This document shows positions 11,244 to 21,058 of a stretch of 64,000 nt of DNA, piece by piece. Under the pieces are notes generated by a model that did no database searches, was not told the origin of the DNA, and was given only the letters and a program-made list of their open reading frames with translations. Source of the stretch: JANMCE01 sp963791625. Its GTDB lineage: Bacteria > Actinomycetota > Acidimicrobiia > Acidimicrobiales > Ilumatobacteraceae. The stretch spans positions 186,001 to 250,000 of the forward strand of contig CAWBTA010000016.1 in the NCBI GenBank assembly GCA_963791625.1, written 5' to 3'. Both the position numbers and the translations under genes were made by a program. Each line of letters starts with the position of its first letter. Within the stretch, counting starts at the first letter, position 1.

Positions 11244-12804
11244 AACGGGTGTACTTCGCCCGAGAAATCCTTGTCTGGTTGAGCACGGCACCGATGATCT
11301 TGGCGTCGACCTGACGCAGGTTGCGGACGGCCTGCACTACTTCGCTACGAATCGAGAGTTTGGCGTTGGTGACGAGCAGCACGCCGTCGACCTTGCCCGC
11401 AAGAGCCAGCACATCGGACACCGGACGGACCGGCGGACAGTCAACGATGACGATGTCGTAGTCGACCAGCGCGGCCTTGATGAGGTCGCCCATGGCCTCG
11501 GAGGCCAGCAGCTCGAACGGGTTGGGCGGAATGGGGCCCGATGTGAGCGCGAAGAGCCCGGTGTAATGCGGTACGGCCTGCACAAACTTCTTGTAGCGCT
11601 GGCCCGTGGAGAGCACGATGCTGAGACCCTTTTCGTTCTCGAGCCCAAGGCGGCTGTGCACATCGGGGCGACGAAGGTCGGCGTCGATCAGCAGTACCGA
11701 CGAGCCCGAGAGCGCATAGGTGGCAGCGGTGCTCATGGCCACCGTCGACTTGCCCTCGCCGGGCAGGGCACTGGTGACGAGCATGGAGCGGATCTCGCCC
11801 TCGATGGCGAGGAACGCCATGCTGGCCCGCATGCCGTTGAACGATTCAGCCTGCGTGGTCTGACGGTCGTTCATACCAATTGGGTCTTCGGGGGACGTAA
11901 GGAAGGTCTCAACCTCGGCCAGGACCGGGCTGTGTGACATCTGCTCAACGTCGGCCCGGCCCTGCAAGCGATCGTTCAGGGTCTCGCGGAGAAGGGCAAG
12001 CGCCAGACCGAGCGCAAGACCGAGGATGAGGGCGGCTCCCAGGATCGGCCCCGTCTTTGGCGACACCGGAGCGTCGCTCGCGACGCCCTTTGAGACAAGC
12101 TGTGCGCCGCCGCCTCGCAAGGCGATGTCGGTTTCGAGCTGCAGGAGACGGGCTCGCTGCGTGAGCAGCTCGGCGGCGATAGCGGACTTGCGGGGGTTCG
12201 GCAGCGTGGTTGCTGTGGAAGAGCTCGATGATCCGGAGGTTTCCGCCACGGTCGTCTTCAACTGCTCGTCCTCAGCGACCAGCCGGTCAATCACTTGCTG
12301 AGCCTGGTCCCTGGACGTCTTGAGGTCGGTGAGCGCCTGCGTCTTGCGGTAGTCGGTGTATGCCTCGAAGTACGTATCGACCGCCTCGACAGCCTTCTTG
12401 GGGTCCGGCGACTCTGCGCTCAACACGATGATGTCGGCACCGGTATCAGCCGTAGCGACCACCTTGGGTGTATCCACCCCTGCGGTTGCCTCGACGAGGC
12501 CTCGAACCTCACGACCCTGGATCACACCGACCTCGGTCAGGAGGCGACGATTTGGATCTCGGTTGATGCTGGGATCATTGGGGCTGATGATGGTGCCCGC
12601 TTTTTGCTCGATGACCAGCTTCGCATCGGCGCTGTAGATGCGGGTCGCGGTCACCGAGTACAGCAGCGCCAGGCCGACGAGGACAGCAACCGGAAGCGCC
12701 ACGGCTTTCCAACGGCGCTTGAAGACAGCAAGGAGTGCTTTCAGGTCAAACGATCGCTCGTCACCGTCGGATTCACGCCGGTCCATCGGGTAAGTAAAGC
12801 TCAT
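11236..12804 (-). CDS. Wzc-like polysaccharide co-polymerase/tyrosine autokinase
   Basis: Protein of 522 residues. The N-terminal Wzz-like part has membrane segments near residues 35-55 and 265-290 around a mostly helical extracytoplasmic region. The C-terminal BY-kinase has Walker A SALPGEGKSTVAMS, Walker A' LLIDADLRRPD and Walker B IVIVDCPPVRP. The tail RAKYTRYD supplies only two tyrosines, fewer than Proteobacterial Wzc proteins. I use the ATG at 12804, preceded by AAAGGT; the frame is open to 12927 but gives no typical N-terminus. It overlaps the Wzy gene, so the two are probably translationally coupled. Confidence 0.9.
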   Translation of the reverse strand: MSFTYPMDRRESDGDERSFDLKALLAVFKRRWKAVALPVAVLVGLALLYSVTATRIYSADAKLVIEQKAGTIISPNDPSINRDPNRRLLTEVGVIQGREVRGLVEATAGVDTPKVVATADTGADIIVLSAESPDPKKAVEAVDTYFEAYTDYRKTQALTDLKTSRDQAQQVIDRLVAEDEQLKTTVAETSGSSSSSTATTLPNPRKSAIAAELLTQRARLLQLETDIALRGGGAQLVSKGVASDAPVSPKTGPILGAALILGLALGLALALLRETLNDRLQGRADVEQMSHSPVLAEVETFLTSPEDPIGMNDRQTTQAESFNGMRASMAFLAIEGEIRSMLVTSALPGEGKSTVAMSTAATYALSGSSVLLIDADLRRPDVHSRLGLENEKGLSIVLSTGQRYKKFVQAVPHYTGLFALTSGPIPPNPFELLASEAMGDLIKAALVDYDIVIVDCPPVRPVSDVLALAGKVDGVLLVTNAKLSIRSEVVQAVRNLRQVDAKIIGAVLNQTRISRAKYTRYD

Positions 12805-13007
12805 GCGTCTGACCTTTGCGGTGGGGCGGGCTCGGGTAATTCGAGACCGTAAAGAGTGGGTGAGAGAAAACCGAACACAGCCGGTGATCGATTGTGATGG
12901 CCGGATCAACGCCGCCGCGCCGTCCAAACCGGCCCTGCGGCCACATGCAGCCTACGTGACCTGGCTTGATACGTTCCTGAGGCTTTTGATCCATCGAGTG
13001 GTCAAGC
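12805..13007. other. 203-bp gap between flippase and autokinase genes
   Basis: No coding frame I would support. It must carry the autokinase leader and perhaps a promoter. A 7-bp inverted repeat, GGCTTGA (12963-12969) with TCAAGCC (13002-13008), overlaps the end of the flippase gene; no T-run follows on the minus strand, so I do not call it a terminator. Confidence 0.5.
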
Positions 13008-14498
13008 CTAAATCCAAGACCCCTCAGAGCGACGGCGCGCCTGCTGAAACGCCCAGAAATAGGCCAGCAACGGGAGGCAGCCTTCCAACCAAACCATCAG
13101 CTCGTTGCCGACCGAGGTGAAGCGAACCTGGGCCACAACTCCCGATGTCAGCAGGAAAAGCACGGGCAGCCACGTGAGCACAAGTCGCAAGTCCATGCTG
13201 AGGTCGCGCCACGTTGCGAGGAAGGAAAGGTCACGGACCGAGGCAATCAGCCATGCTGCGCTACACGTGAGGCCAACGAGGATCACCGAATGGAAAGCGA
13301 TGCCGAGGAGTACGCCGACGAGTTGGAGGGCCGTCGCAATTGCGGTGGTCTCGAAGGCCCGTCGTTCATGACCGAGCGCCTGCTGGTACCGGCTCAGCGC
13401 GTGATGCAGCGCAAACGAGATCGAGCCAATCGTGATGCAGGCGGTAAGCGGCAACAGAGTCGGAAGGTCGAACTTGGTGATCGGACCAAGGGGCCAGTGC
13501 CGATGCTCGGCAAACGCCAGCATGCGTAGACCCACGACCACAGCCTGGGCAATGCCCAGCGCCAGCAGGATCAGCACCGACACGCTCTGCACCACCACCG
13601 CGCCATTGGACCGGGTCTGGTCCTTGTCGTGGGAACCGGAGATGAGTCGGAATCCGAGCGGGACAGCGTATGAAATCGGCATCGTGACCGTGAGTCGGCG
13701 GGCCATGATCACGAGCGAGGCTACGCCCCCCGGAAAGAAACTCAACAGAAGCGACTCGAGGGCGGGGCCGCCGAACCACATCAACTCGCGCCCCGACACT
13801 TCCCATGGCACATGGTATTCGTCGAGATTGCCATGGCTCTTGCCGCGTAGCCCCGGCGCCCAGCGACGAAGGTGAAAGGCTTGTGCCGCAAACCCAAGGG
13901 CAACACCGGCAACCACAATGGAAAGCATTTGGATACCGGCCATCCAACACCCGATGGCCGCCGCGATGATCAGCACGTTCTGCCAGATCACGGCCAGCGA
14001 CGCAGTATTGAGATCCTCGGAAATGGCGATGTACGCGCGGAACTCGGCTTGGCCGCGTGTTATCAGAACGGCCGCGCTGAGCACGGCAATCACGACGGCG
14101 CTCACCAAACTCTGGTCGTACCGAAACTTCATGATGGGCACGACGACAACAATGCTGACGGCGGCCATGAGGCGCAACCGTGGCGCGAACTTCCGATAGA
14201 AGAAGTCGGTGCGAACCTTTCGACCAAGTGTGGCGATCTTGCCAAGCGTGATGAGATGTCCTCCCACCGCCACGGTGTAGAGGAACTGGGTGACGAGGAA
14301 CAGCGCGAAGAAGCCATCCGACTTTCGGGTTCGGCCCAGTGCAAAGAAGATCGAAACATCCCGAAGACCACCGGTGAGTGCGCTGGCGACGGTCAGCCCG
14401 GCCGCCTTGGTCAGTCGTTCCTCCGGTGGGGTGCTCTCCGCCGTCGGAACCGTCACGTCGGTCTTGGAAGCGGCCGCCCCAACGTCAAGAGACGCCAT
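13008..14498 (-). CDS. Wzx/MurJ-like polysaccharide flippase
   Basis: Polytopic protein of 496 residues with about 12-14 hydrophobic segments and a soluble N-terminal tail of about 30 residues. Layout and position inside a polysaccharide cluster suggest a MOP-superfamily flippase moving lipid-linked repeat units across the membrane. Sequence motifs of this superfamily are weak, so the call rests on topology and context. Its start lies inside the 3' end of asnB (14-nt overlap), pointing to coupled expression. Confidence 0.75.
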   Translation of the reverse strand: MASLDVGAAASKTDVTVPTAESTPPEERLTKAAGLTVASALTGGLRDVSIFFALGRTRKSDGFFALFLVTQFLYTVAVGGHLITLGKIATLGRKVRTDFFYRKFAPRLRLMAAVSIVVVVPIMKFRYDQSLVSAVVIAVLSAAVLITRGQAEFRAYIAISEDLNTASLAVIWQNVLIIAAAIGCWMAGIQMLSIVVAGVALGFAAQAFHLRRWAPGLRGKSHGNLDEYHVPWEVSGRELMWFGGPALESLLLSFFPGGVASLVIMARRLTVTMPISYAVPLGFRLISGSHDKDQTRSNGAVVVQSVSVLILLALGIAQAVVVGLRMLAFAEHRHWPLGPITKFDLPTLLPLTACITIGSISFALHHALSRYQQALGHERRAFETTAIATALQLVGVLLGIAFHSVILVGLTCSAAWLIASVRDLSFLATWRDLSMDLRLVLTWLPVLFLLTSGVVAQVRFTSVGNELMVWLEGCLPLLAYFWAFQQARRRSEGSWI

Positions 14499-16422
14499 GG
14501 GAACTCAGCCACGTACTGGCGACGACGAGGTTCCAGACCTTGGCTCCGAGGTCTTCGGTACCGGTGAGGTGCTGTTGCCACAAGGTCTGGATGCTGCTCT
14601 GGTCAAGCAGATCGGCGGGTGCGCTCGCGAGCGCATCGCCGGCCCACGACTTGAGGGGGCCGCGGAGCCAGTCGCCGAGTGGGATGCCGAAACCGGTCTT
14701 AGGGCGCTCAAACATTTCCCGAGGGATATGCCGGGCGAGCACATCACGCAGCACAACTTTGCCGAGGCCGCCGGATCCGACCCGAGCCGAGTCGGGCAGC
14801 GTCCAGGCGAAGGCAAAGATACGTGGGTCAAGGAACGGTACGCGTGTCTCTAGGCTGGTGCTCATGGCGGCGCGATCGACCTTCACCAAGATGTCGTCGG
14901 GCATGTATTCGAGCGTGTCATTGAACATCGCCGCGTTTGGAGGCGACAGCCGATCCGAACCTGGCGCCAACGTACGCGCAATTTCTGCGCTTCCGCCGAC
15001 CACGTATGAATAGCCATCAGGGAAGACCTGGGTGAGCGACCGATAGGCATCATTGACCGAAGCCGAGCGCAGCATGGTTGCGGTCTTGCGCAACTTCTGG
15101 GCCGGTTGTCGGGTGACGCCACCGGGAACCAGCTTGCCGAGGTGGCGGATCTGGTTGAGCCGCTCGTCGCTGGACCGGTCGATGAAGTTCGCCGCTGCGG
15201 TGCGCGCACCTTGGGGAATCTTGTTCATCCTCGGCCATTGACGCTCAAAGAACGCGTGCCGGTTGTAGCCGCCGAACAGCTCGTCACCAGCGTCGCCCGA
15301 GAGGGCGACGGTGACATCGCGGCGGGCGATGCGCGACACGAGCAGCGTGGGCAACTGGGACGAGTCGGCAAACGGCTCGTCGTACAGATTGGGAAGATCA
15401 GGCACGATGGCCAACACATCGGCCGGCGTCATGATGGCCGTTGTGTGATCGGTTCCGAGGTACTTGGCCACCCGTTCGGCGTGACCCGATTCGTCGTAGT
15501 TCGGGTCGTCGGAACCAATGGTGAAGGTCTTGGCTTTCGGTCCGCCCGACTTCTGCATAAGCGCCACGATGGTGGACGAATCGATACCACCCGACAAGAA
15601 CGCACCGAGGGGAACATCGGAAATCTGCTGCTCGGAAATGACATCGGTCAGGAGTGCCTCGAGCTGGTCGGCCTGCTCCTGCGAGGAGGCCGTGTTCTGC
15701 GGCACGCCGAGCACGCTGGCCGGATCGAAGTACACGTGCTCCTCAGCCTGCGGCTGCCCGTGACCGTTGAGATCGAACGTGAGGAACGTTCCTGGCCGAA
15801 CCTTCGAGGCTGCCTCGTAGATCGATGACGGCGACGGCACGTACGAGTACTGCAGGAACAGCGAAAGGGCCGCACGGTTCACGGCCGTCGGCCACTTCGG
15901 ATGGCAGCTAAGACTGCGCAGCTCCGAGCCGAACAGCAGCAATCCGTCAGCGAATCCGTAATAGAGCGGCTTCTCGCCGAAGCGGTCCCGGGCGAGGTGG
16001 AGCATGCCGTTGTGACGATCATGCACAGCAATGGCGAACATCCCCCTTGCCTTGCGCAGCGTCGCCATGATGCCCCAACGCTCGATGCCCTCAAGCAGCA
16101 CTTCGGTATCGCCGGTGCCCCGGAATACGTGGCCGGTTGCCGTGATCTCGGCCCGCAATTCGTTTTGGTTATAGATCTCACCGTTGAACACGATGCTGTG
16201 ACGGCGGCTGGCCGACTCCATGGGCTGTGCGCCGGTTGGCGTCAAATCCTGAATAGCAAGACGGCGGAATCCGAATGCGACGCCTGACGCAGCGTCGATG
16301 TTGTAGCCGACATCGTCGGGTCCGCGATGAATGACGGCATCGGTCATGGTCGTCAGCCACCCGGTGTACTGCTCTTCACGAGTCTGTTTGGAGGGGTCAA
16401 CAATTCCGGTAATGCCGCACAT
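14485..16422 (-). CDS. asnB: Asparagine synthase, glutamine-hydrolysing
   Basis: Protein of 645 residues beginning MCGITGIVD, so Cys2 is the Ntn glutaminase nucleophile. The N-terminal glutaminase domain covers about residues 1-210; the synthetase domain has the ATP pyrophosphatase loop LSGGIDSSTIVAL (about residue 265) and SGDAGDELFGGYNRH. Inside polysaccharide loci AsnB-type enzymes often amidate sugar carboxylates or act in aminosugar formation rather than making asparagine; with uronic-acid genes nearby that is plausible here but unproven. A possible ribosome binding site lies in the last codons of the preceding glycosyltransferase gene. Confidence 0.93.
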   Translation of the reverse strand: MCGITGIVDPSKQTREEQYTGWLTTMTDAVIHRGPDDVGYNIDAASGVAFGFRRLAIQDLTPTGAQPMESASRRHSIVFNGEIYNQNELRAEITATGHVFRGTGDTEVLLEGIERWGIMATLRKARGMFAIAVHDRHNGMLHLARDRFGEKPLYYGFADGLLLFGSELRSLSCHPKWPTAVNRAALSLFLQYSYVPSPSSIYEAASKVRPGTFLTFDLNGHGQPQAEEHVYFDPASVLGVPQNTASSQEQADQLEALLTDVISEQQISDVPLGAFLSGGIDSSTIVALMQKSGGPKAKTFTIGSDDPNYDESGHAERVAKYLGTDHTTAIMTPADVLAIVPDLPNLYDEPFADSSQLPTLLVSRIARRDVTVALSGDAGDELFGGYNRHAFFERQWPRMNKIPQGARTAAANFIDRSSDERLNQIRHLGKLVPGGVTRQPAQKLRKTATMLRSASVNDAYRSLTQVFPDGYSYVVGGSAEIARTLAPGSDRLSPPNAAMFNDTLEYMPDDILVKVDRAAMSTSLETRVPFLDPRIFAFAWTLPDSARVGSGGLGKVVLRDVLARHIPREMFERPKTGFGIPLGDWLRGPLKSWAGDALASAPADLLDQSSIQTLWQQHLTGTEDLGAKVWNLVVASTWLSSHGVS

Positions 16423-16425
16423 GAT

Positions 16426-17610
16426 TTACATGCTTCCTTTCGAGGACAACGACTCGGACCGTCCGCCGACGTGTCCGACCAGATGGTCTACGTGACGCAG
16501 GACGACTTTTTCGCGTTCAAACATTTCCGCACAGCGCTCGCGGGCAGCGTCACCCAGGCGACGACGTTGTGCCCCGTCCTCGGCCAGTTCTGCAATTGCC
16601 TTCGTGAGTTCCGAGACGTTTCCCGTTTTGACCATGATGCCAGTGACGTTCGGCACCACCGAATCGACGGCGCCCGTGGCGTCGGTCGTGATAACGGCAA
16701 GGCCCGCCGAGCCCGCTTCGAGGACGACGTTGGGGAAGCCCTCGCGATAGGTGGCCAGGACGAACATGTCGAAGGCGTGATAGTACGACGCGGTATCGGT
16801 CACGAAGGTCTGCCAGTGCACATGGTCGCCGCCATTGAGCAACTCTACGGCCTGCTTCGTCAACGGTTCGCCCGGCTCTAGATCACCGACGACGAGCAGG
16901 TCTACTGGGTGCTCCTTGCGCACTTCGGCAAAGGCCATCAACAGGTCTTCGACGCCTTTCGAGGCGTTGATTCGGCCAACGTATCCAATGACGATGCGTT
17001 CATCCGTGATCCCGTAACCGTGCCGGATGGTGCGGCCCGCCTCAGAACGTTCGACACTGGGAGCAAAGCGTTTCGTGATGACGCCGCAGCTACTGCCTTC
17101 GCCAAGCACCTTGATCTTGCGTGAGGACGCCAGGTGCAGTTCGGTCGTCCGCTTCGCAACACTATGGCTGACGCACACGATCTCGGTTGCCAGGAAACCG
17201 GTCAACCACTCGAGCAGCCAGAGCAGCACAAACGATGGCCCTGAAGCGGTCTCGAGCCGCAACCCTCGAATCATGTAGACCCGCCTCGGCACGCGACACC
17301 ATGCGGCGGCCATCATGCCGAGCAGAGCTGCCTTTGGTGTCGAGAGGTGCACCGCGGTTGGGTGTTCACGTTTCACTAGGGCAACAAGGGTGCGGAGCGC
17401 GACGAGGTCGTCTTTGACCGAGATGTTGCGCACCAACGATGGCACAAGCACGAAGGTCCCTGCGAGCGAGGGTACCGGTGCCGAGACGCCACCGGCGAAC
17501 CATCGCACGTGAGCACCACGGGACTGGGTGTCCGCGACGAACTCTTTCAAGAAGGTGTTGGCCGAGAGCACATCGGATACCCCAAAGAGCACCCGGTCTT
17601 CTCTCGTCAC
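16426..17610 (-). CDS. GT4 family glycosyltransferase
   Basis: GT-B fold glycosyltransferase of 394 residues. The C-terminal nucleotide-sugar domain shows IGYVGRINASKGVEDLL and the E-x7-E type motif YREGFPNVVLEAGS. The N-terminal acceptor domain resembles WecG/WcaC-like enzymes of polysaccharide assembly (PTAVHLSTPKAALLG). The GTG start overlaps the stop of the epimerase gene by 4 nt (GTGA), and asnB follows 3 nt after its stop, so this is the second gene of the operon. Donor and acceptor sugars cannot be read from the sequence. Confidence 0.88.
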   Translation of the reverse strand: MTREDRVLFGVSDVLSANTFLKEFVADTQSRGAHVRWFAGGVSAPVPSLAGTFVLVPSLVRNISVKDDLVALRTLVALVKREHPTAVHLSTPKAALLGMMAAAWCRVPRRVYMIRGLRLETASGPSFVLLWLLEWLTGFLATEIVCVSHSVAKRTTELHLASSRKIKVLGEGSSCGVITKRFAPSVERSEAGRTIRHGYGITDERIVIGYVGRINASKGVEDLLMAFAEVRKEHPVDLLVVGDLEPGEPLTKQAVELLNGGDHVHWQTFVTDTASYYHAFDMFVLATYREGFPNVVLEAGSAGLAVITTDATGAVDSVVPNVTGIMVKTGNVSELTKAIAELAEDGAQRRRLGDAARERCAEMFEREKVVLRHVDHLVGHVGGRSESLSSKGSM

Positions 17611-18563
17611 GCGGGAACCGATGCCAGATACTCATCACGCATCCAAGCCACGGTGTGGCCGATACCGAACTCAAGTGGAACGGCCGTGATGTTCGGAAAC
17701 AGGGAGTGCAGCAGCGAGCCGTCGGCCTGGGAATCACGAACGTCGCCGGCGCGCACGCCGCTATGTTCGAAGGTGACCTCGGTACCGATGCAGGCCGCGA
17801 TCTTTTGCGCTGCGTCCAGCACCGACGTACGGGTGCCGAACGCCAGGTTCATGGGTGAGTCGCACGAGATACCGCCGGCAACCGCTTGGGCAATGAGCTC
17901 CGTCACGGTCTCCACGTAGGTGAAGTCACGCGTCTGCAGGCCGTCGCCGTGAATGGGAAGGGGCAGTCCGAGAAGCGCTGCGTGCGTGAGTTGCGGGATG
18001 ACGGCTGCATACGCCGAGCCTGGTTGCTGGCGGGGGCCGAACACGTTGAAGAAGCGCAAGGCCAGCGATCGCAGGCCGAAGGAGTGCTTGTATGCGAGCA
18101 CGAACTGCTCGCCCGAAAGCTTTGCCGCGGCGTAGGGGCTGAGCGGTGCGGGCGCCAGATCCTCGCGCTTTGGCATCGTCTTGTTCCCGCCGTACACCGA
18201 CGATGACGATGCAAAGATAAACGGAAGGGGCTGGCCCGTGGCCCGGGCGGCCTCAAGCATGTTGAACGTGCCTTCGACGTTGGCCGTGTAGCTTGCCACC
18301 GGGTCGGCGATGGAGCGCGGCACCGACGGTCGAGCAGCCAGGTGGACCACGGCATCACAGTCGGCGACCACTTTGGCGCAGAGCTCTCGATCAACGATGG
18401 TGCCCTCCACCAGATCCACGTAGTCAAGACCGTCGAGGTTGGACACCAGACCTGACGACAGATCGTCAAGCACGGTCACGGTGACTCCTTCGATACTTGC
18501 GTGAAGAGCACGGACAACCGATGATCCGATGAACCCTGCGCCACCTGTTACACAAACACGCAT
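17607..18563 (-). CDS. NAD-dependent epimerase/dehydratase (GalE-like extended SDR)
   Basis: Protein of 318 residues with the nucleotide-binding motif VTGGAGFIGSSVV at the N-terminus, catalytic SSSSVYG and YAAAK (the Tyr-x3-Lys pair), and RFFNVFGPRQ typical of UDP-sugar epimerases. It is the first gene of a minus-strand run (epimerase, GT4, asnB, flippase, autokinase, polymerase). An AGGAG ribosome binding site lies 9 nt before the ATG. Likely substrate is a UDP-hexose, UDP-HexNAc or UDP-uronic acid. Confidence 0.88.
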   Translation of the reverse strand: MRVCVTGGAGFIGSSVVRALHASIEGVTVTVLDDLSSGLVSNLDGLDYVDLVEGTIVDRELCAKVVADCDAVVHLAARPSVPRSIADPVASYTANVEGTFNMLEAARATGQPLPFIFASSSSVYGGNKTMPKREDLAPAPLSPYAAAKLSGEQFVLAYKHSFGLRSLALRFFNVFGPRQQPGSAYAAVIPQLTHAALLGLPLPIHGDGLQTRDFTYVETVTELIAQAVAGGISCDSPMNLAFGTRTSVLDAAQKIAACIGTEVTFEHSGVRAGDVRDSQADGSLLHSLFPNITAVPLEFGIGHTVAWMRDEYLASVPA

Positions 18564-18901
18564 TTTTGCGCTCTCCTAAACTTCCCATGAAGCCGAGTTC
18601 AGCTCGACACTGTTGACGATCAGAGGTGCATACTTGCTACTGAATCGCCTGCCGGCGAACCCTGCTGGATCATGTGTGAAGACCACTTGAAGGTACCGCA
18701 AGCAGTCCCTTCGCCATAGCCCACTCGGAGCAAATGAGCGATATGACCCACGGTTTCTGGGGGATTCATGCACGATACGAGTAAGGATTCGTACGGCCTA
18801 ATTCAACGGAAGCAACGGGGTAATAGCCTGCCGTGGTCGCCTTGATTCTAAGGCCTGCGGCAGCCCGCTGAAAGGGCGCGGCGATACCCAAGGAGATTCT
18901 T
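18564..18901. other. 338-bp divergent promoter region between two epimerase genes
   Basis: It separates the minus-strand polysaccharide operon from the plus-strand epimerase gene and should hold promoters for both. A short inverted repeat TACGA/TCGTA lies within about 18775-18800. A 65-codon open frame on the minus strand (18773-18576) has no ribosome binding site and unconvincing composition, so I do not call it. Confidence 0.5.
18890..18895 (+). promoter_or_regulatory. AAGGAG ribosome binding site fixing a TTG start
   Basis: AAGGAG sits 6 nt before the TTG at 18902 and is the strongest Shine-Dalgarno match in the area. It makes the TTG the start of the second epimerase gene although no ATG or GTG is near. 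Confidence 0.7.
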
Positions 18902-19882
18902 TTGCCCGGTGCAGCTACCCCCTCGATTCTCGATCTCGATCGTTTCAAGACTGTTGTGGTGACGGGCGGCGCCGGCTTCATCGGAAGTCGGGTTTGCGAG
19001 ATGCTGCTTGATGCCGGACATCAGGTTCGCGTCATCGACTGCTTCACCAACTACTACGACCGCGCCGTCAAGGAACGCAACCTCGCGGCCATCCGGGACC
19101 ACGCCAACTTCCAGCTGCACGAACTTGACCTCGCTACGGCCGATCTTTCGGCTGCGATTGACGGTGCGTCGGTGGTGCTCCATCTCGCCGCTATGCCCGG
19201 CCTGGTGCGCAGCTGGACCGACGTTGCCGCGTACAGCCATTGCAACGTGGTGGCCACGGCCAACCTGCTGCAGGCCGTGACTGATCATGCTCCCGCTGCT
19301 CGCTTCGTGCAGGTGTCGACATCATCCGTCTATGGCCTCGACGCCACCGGTGATGAGACCACGCCGCTCAAGCCCGCATCGCCCTACGGCGTCACCAAAC
19401 TGGCGGCCGAGAATCTCGTTCGGGCCTATGAGTCCCAGTCCGGACTCGACGCCATAGTGCTGCGCTACTTCAGCGTCTATGGCCCCCGCCAGCGCCCCGA
19501 CATGGCCTACAACATTTTCTGCAAAGCCCTGCTTGAGGATCGCGAAATCCAGATCTTTGGTGACGGCAGCGCCGTGCGGTCCAACACCTTCGTGGACGAC
19601 TGCGCCCGCGGCACGCTGCAGGCCATCGCCAACGCCCCCACTGGTTCGCTCTACAACCTTGGCGGTGGCGTCGCCATCACCGTCAATGAAGCCCTCGAGA
19701 TTCTCGGCAACGTGTCAGGCCGCACGCCGAAGGTCGTCTACAAGGAGAAGCGCCGTGGCGACCAGCTCGTCACCATCGCCAACTTTGACAAGGCCACCGC
19801 CGAGATCGACTACCACCCGACGATCACCCCGGTAGAAGGCCTCGCCAAACAATGGGAATGGCATCAGAGCCTGTCGAGCTGA
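18902..19882 (+). CDS. NAD-dependent epimerase (UDP-sugar/uronate epimerase-like)
   Basis: Protein of 326 residues from a TTG start backed by a good ribosome binding site. VTGGAGFIGSRVCEMLL binds NAD, and STSSVYG with SPYGVTKLAAE provides the catalytic Tyr-x3-Lys. The early sequence DCFTNYYDRAVKERNL resembles UDP-glucuronate 4-epimerases and WbpP-like enzymes, which would match the nucleotide-sugar dehydrogenase at 24.3-25.6 kb; that pairing is inference. Monocistronic, facing away from the main polysaccharide operon. Confidence 0.87.
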   Translation: MPGAATPSILDLDRFKTVVVTGGAGFIGSRVCEMLLDAGHQVRVIDCFTNYYDRAVKERNLAAIRDHANFQLHELDLATADLSAAIDGASVVLHLAAMPGLVRSWTDVAAYSHCNVVATANLLQAVTDHAPAARFVQVSTSSVYGLDATGDETTPLKPASPYGVTKLAAENLVRAYESQSGLDAIVLRYFSVYGPRQRPDMAYNIFCKALLEDREIQIFGDGSAVRSNTFVDDCARGTLQAIANAPTGSLYNLGGGVAITVNEALEILGNVSGRTPKVVYKEKRRGDQLVTIANFDKATAEIDYHPTITPVEGLAKQWEWHQSLSS

Positions 19883-19918
19883 GGCCGCCGGCGCCCTGGG
19901 CGGCGGGCCTGGCGGGTC

Positions 19919-21058
19919 TTACAAGCTTCGGTAGAGCTCGGCGTACTGGGCGGCGATGAGGCGGACGTCGAAGATGTCTTCGATGAGTTTGCGGCTGCAG
20001 TTGCCCATGCGGGTCTGTTCGTGGGTGTCATTCATGATGCGCACCAGGCTCTTGGCCAGCAAGTCGACGTTGCCGGGCGGAAGAAGTGCGCCGTTCTCTC
20101 CATCGACCACGATCTCACGACAGCCGGGAACATCGTTCGCAATGATCGGACGGCGCATGGCGGCGCCCTCGAGCAGTACGCGTGGGATGCCTTCGCGATA
20201 GGTCGTGGGCAGCACAACGACGGTTGATGCAGCGAACAGCGCCGGCATGTCTTTCCAGCTCTCGCAGAGTTTGAACTCGATCGTGCCGTAGGTGCCGTTG
20301 GTGGAAATGGACGCGAGGCCTGCGTTCGTTTCGGTAGGGCCGACAACGGCGAACAGCATCGACGTGTCGGTCATCTTGGAGGCGAGTTCGGCAGCCGCAC
20401 ACAGATCGTCAACGCCTTTCGTCTTCATGTGACGGCCGACGAGCACCGCCGTTGGCCGGCCATTGGTGCCGAGGAACGCTTGGGCCTTCTGCACACGATC
20501 GAGAGGGACGGTCAGGTCATCGAAATCCTGCAGATCGACGCCTGAGCCGAGAATCACCTGACGGCGACGCTTGCGCAGGATCGGCACGCTGCCGAACCAG
20601 TTGGCATCATCGTTGTTCTGGAAGACGGCACAACGCACGCGGTGATCGACCACGATGAGCGAGCCGGTGTACAGCGCCCGCATGATGGCCCCACGAGGTC
20701 CGTCGGTGGAGAACGAGCGACCCAGTCCGTTGACTGTACGCACGTAAATGCCAGACCGATCGAGCCAGGCAGCGAGGGACGACACCATGGCCGGACCCGT
20801 ACTGAATGCGTGCACAATGTCGCTGTTGGTCGAGCGTCGCAGCTGCACCAACGCTTTGGCCGTGCGGAGCGGATGCTTCGGTTCGAACGGGTAGCTGACG
20901 ACGCCGATTTCCGGCGTACCCGTAACCAGTGTCGTGCCGGTCGGCACTGCGATGGTGACCTGAATGCCGAGTAAGGCGAGTTCGCGGGCGAACTGAAGCC
21001 GCAAGCCAACCTGGCGGTCCCCCACCAGCATCATTCCGACCGATTGCTTCGATTCCAC
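19919..21058 (-). CDS. GT4 family glycosyltransferase
   Basis: GT-B glycosyltransferase of about 379 residues. The donor domain shows AVLVGRHMKTKGVDDL and the motif TYREGIPRVLLEGAAMRRP; the N-terminal domain begins SVGMMLVGDRQVGLRLQFA. Start is uncertain: a TTG at 21085, the chosen GTG at 21058 (VESKQSVGMM) and an ATG at 21034 are all in frame and none has a clear ribosome binding site. Convergent with the epimerase gene, with only 36 bp between them. Confidence 0.86.
   Translation of the reverse strand: MESKQSVGMMLVGDRQVGLRLQFARELALLGIQVTIAVPTGTTLVTGTPEIGVVSYPFEPKHPLRTAKALVQLRRSTNSDIVHAFSTGPAMVSSLAAWLDRSGIYVRTVNGLGRSFSTDGPRGAIMRALYTGSLIVVDHRVRCAVFQNNDDANWFGSVPILRKRRRQVILGSGVDLQDFDDLTVPLDRVQKAQAFLGTNGRPTAVLVGRHMKTKGVDDLCAAAELASKMTDTSMLFAVVGPTETNAGLASISTNGTYGTIEFKLCESWKDMPALFAASTVVVLPTTYREGIPRVLLEGAAMRRPIIANDVPGCREIVVDGENGALLPPGNVDLLAKSLVRIMNDTHEQTRMGNCSRKLIEDIFDVRLIAAQYAELYRSL

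Noticed and set aside
12963..13008. Inverted repeat GGCTTGA/TCAAGCC as terminator of the flippase gene
   Set aside because: Only 7 bp with a 32-nt loop and no T-run on the minus strand.
18576..18773. 65-codon frame upstream of the epimerase gene
   Set aside because: No ribosome binding site, unconvincing composition, and it fills a divergent promoter region.
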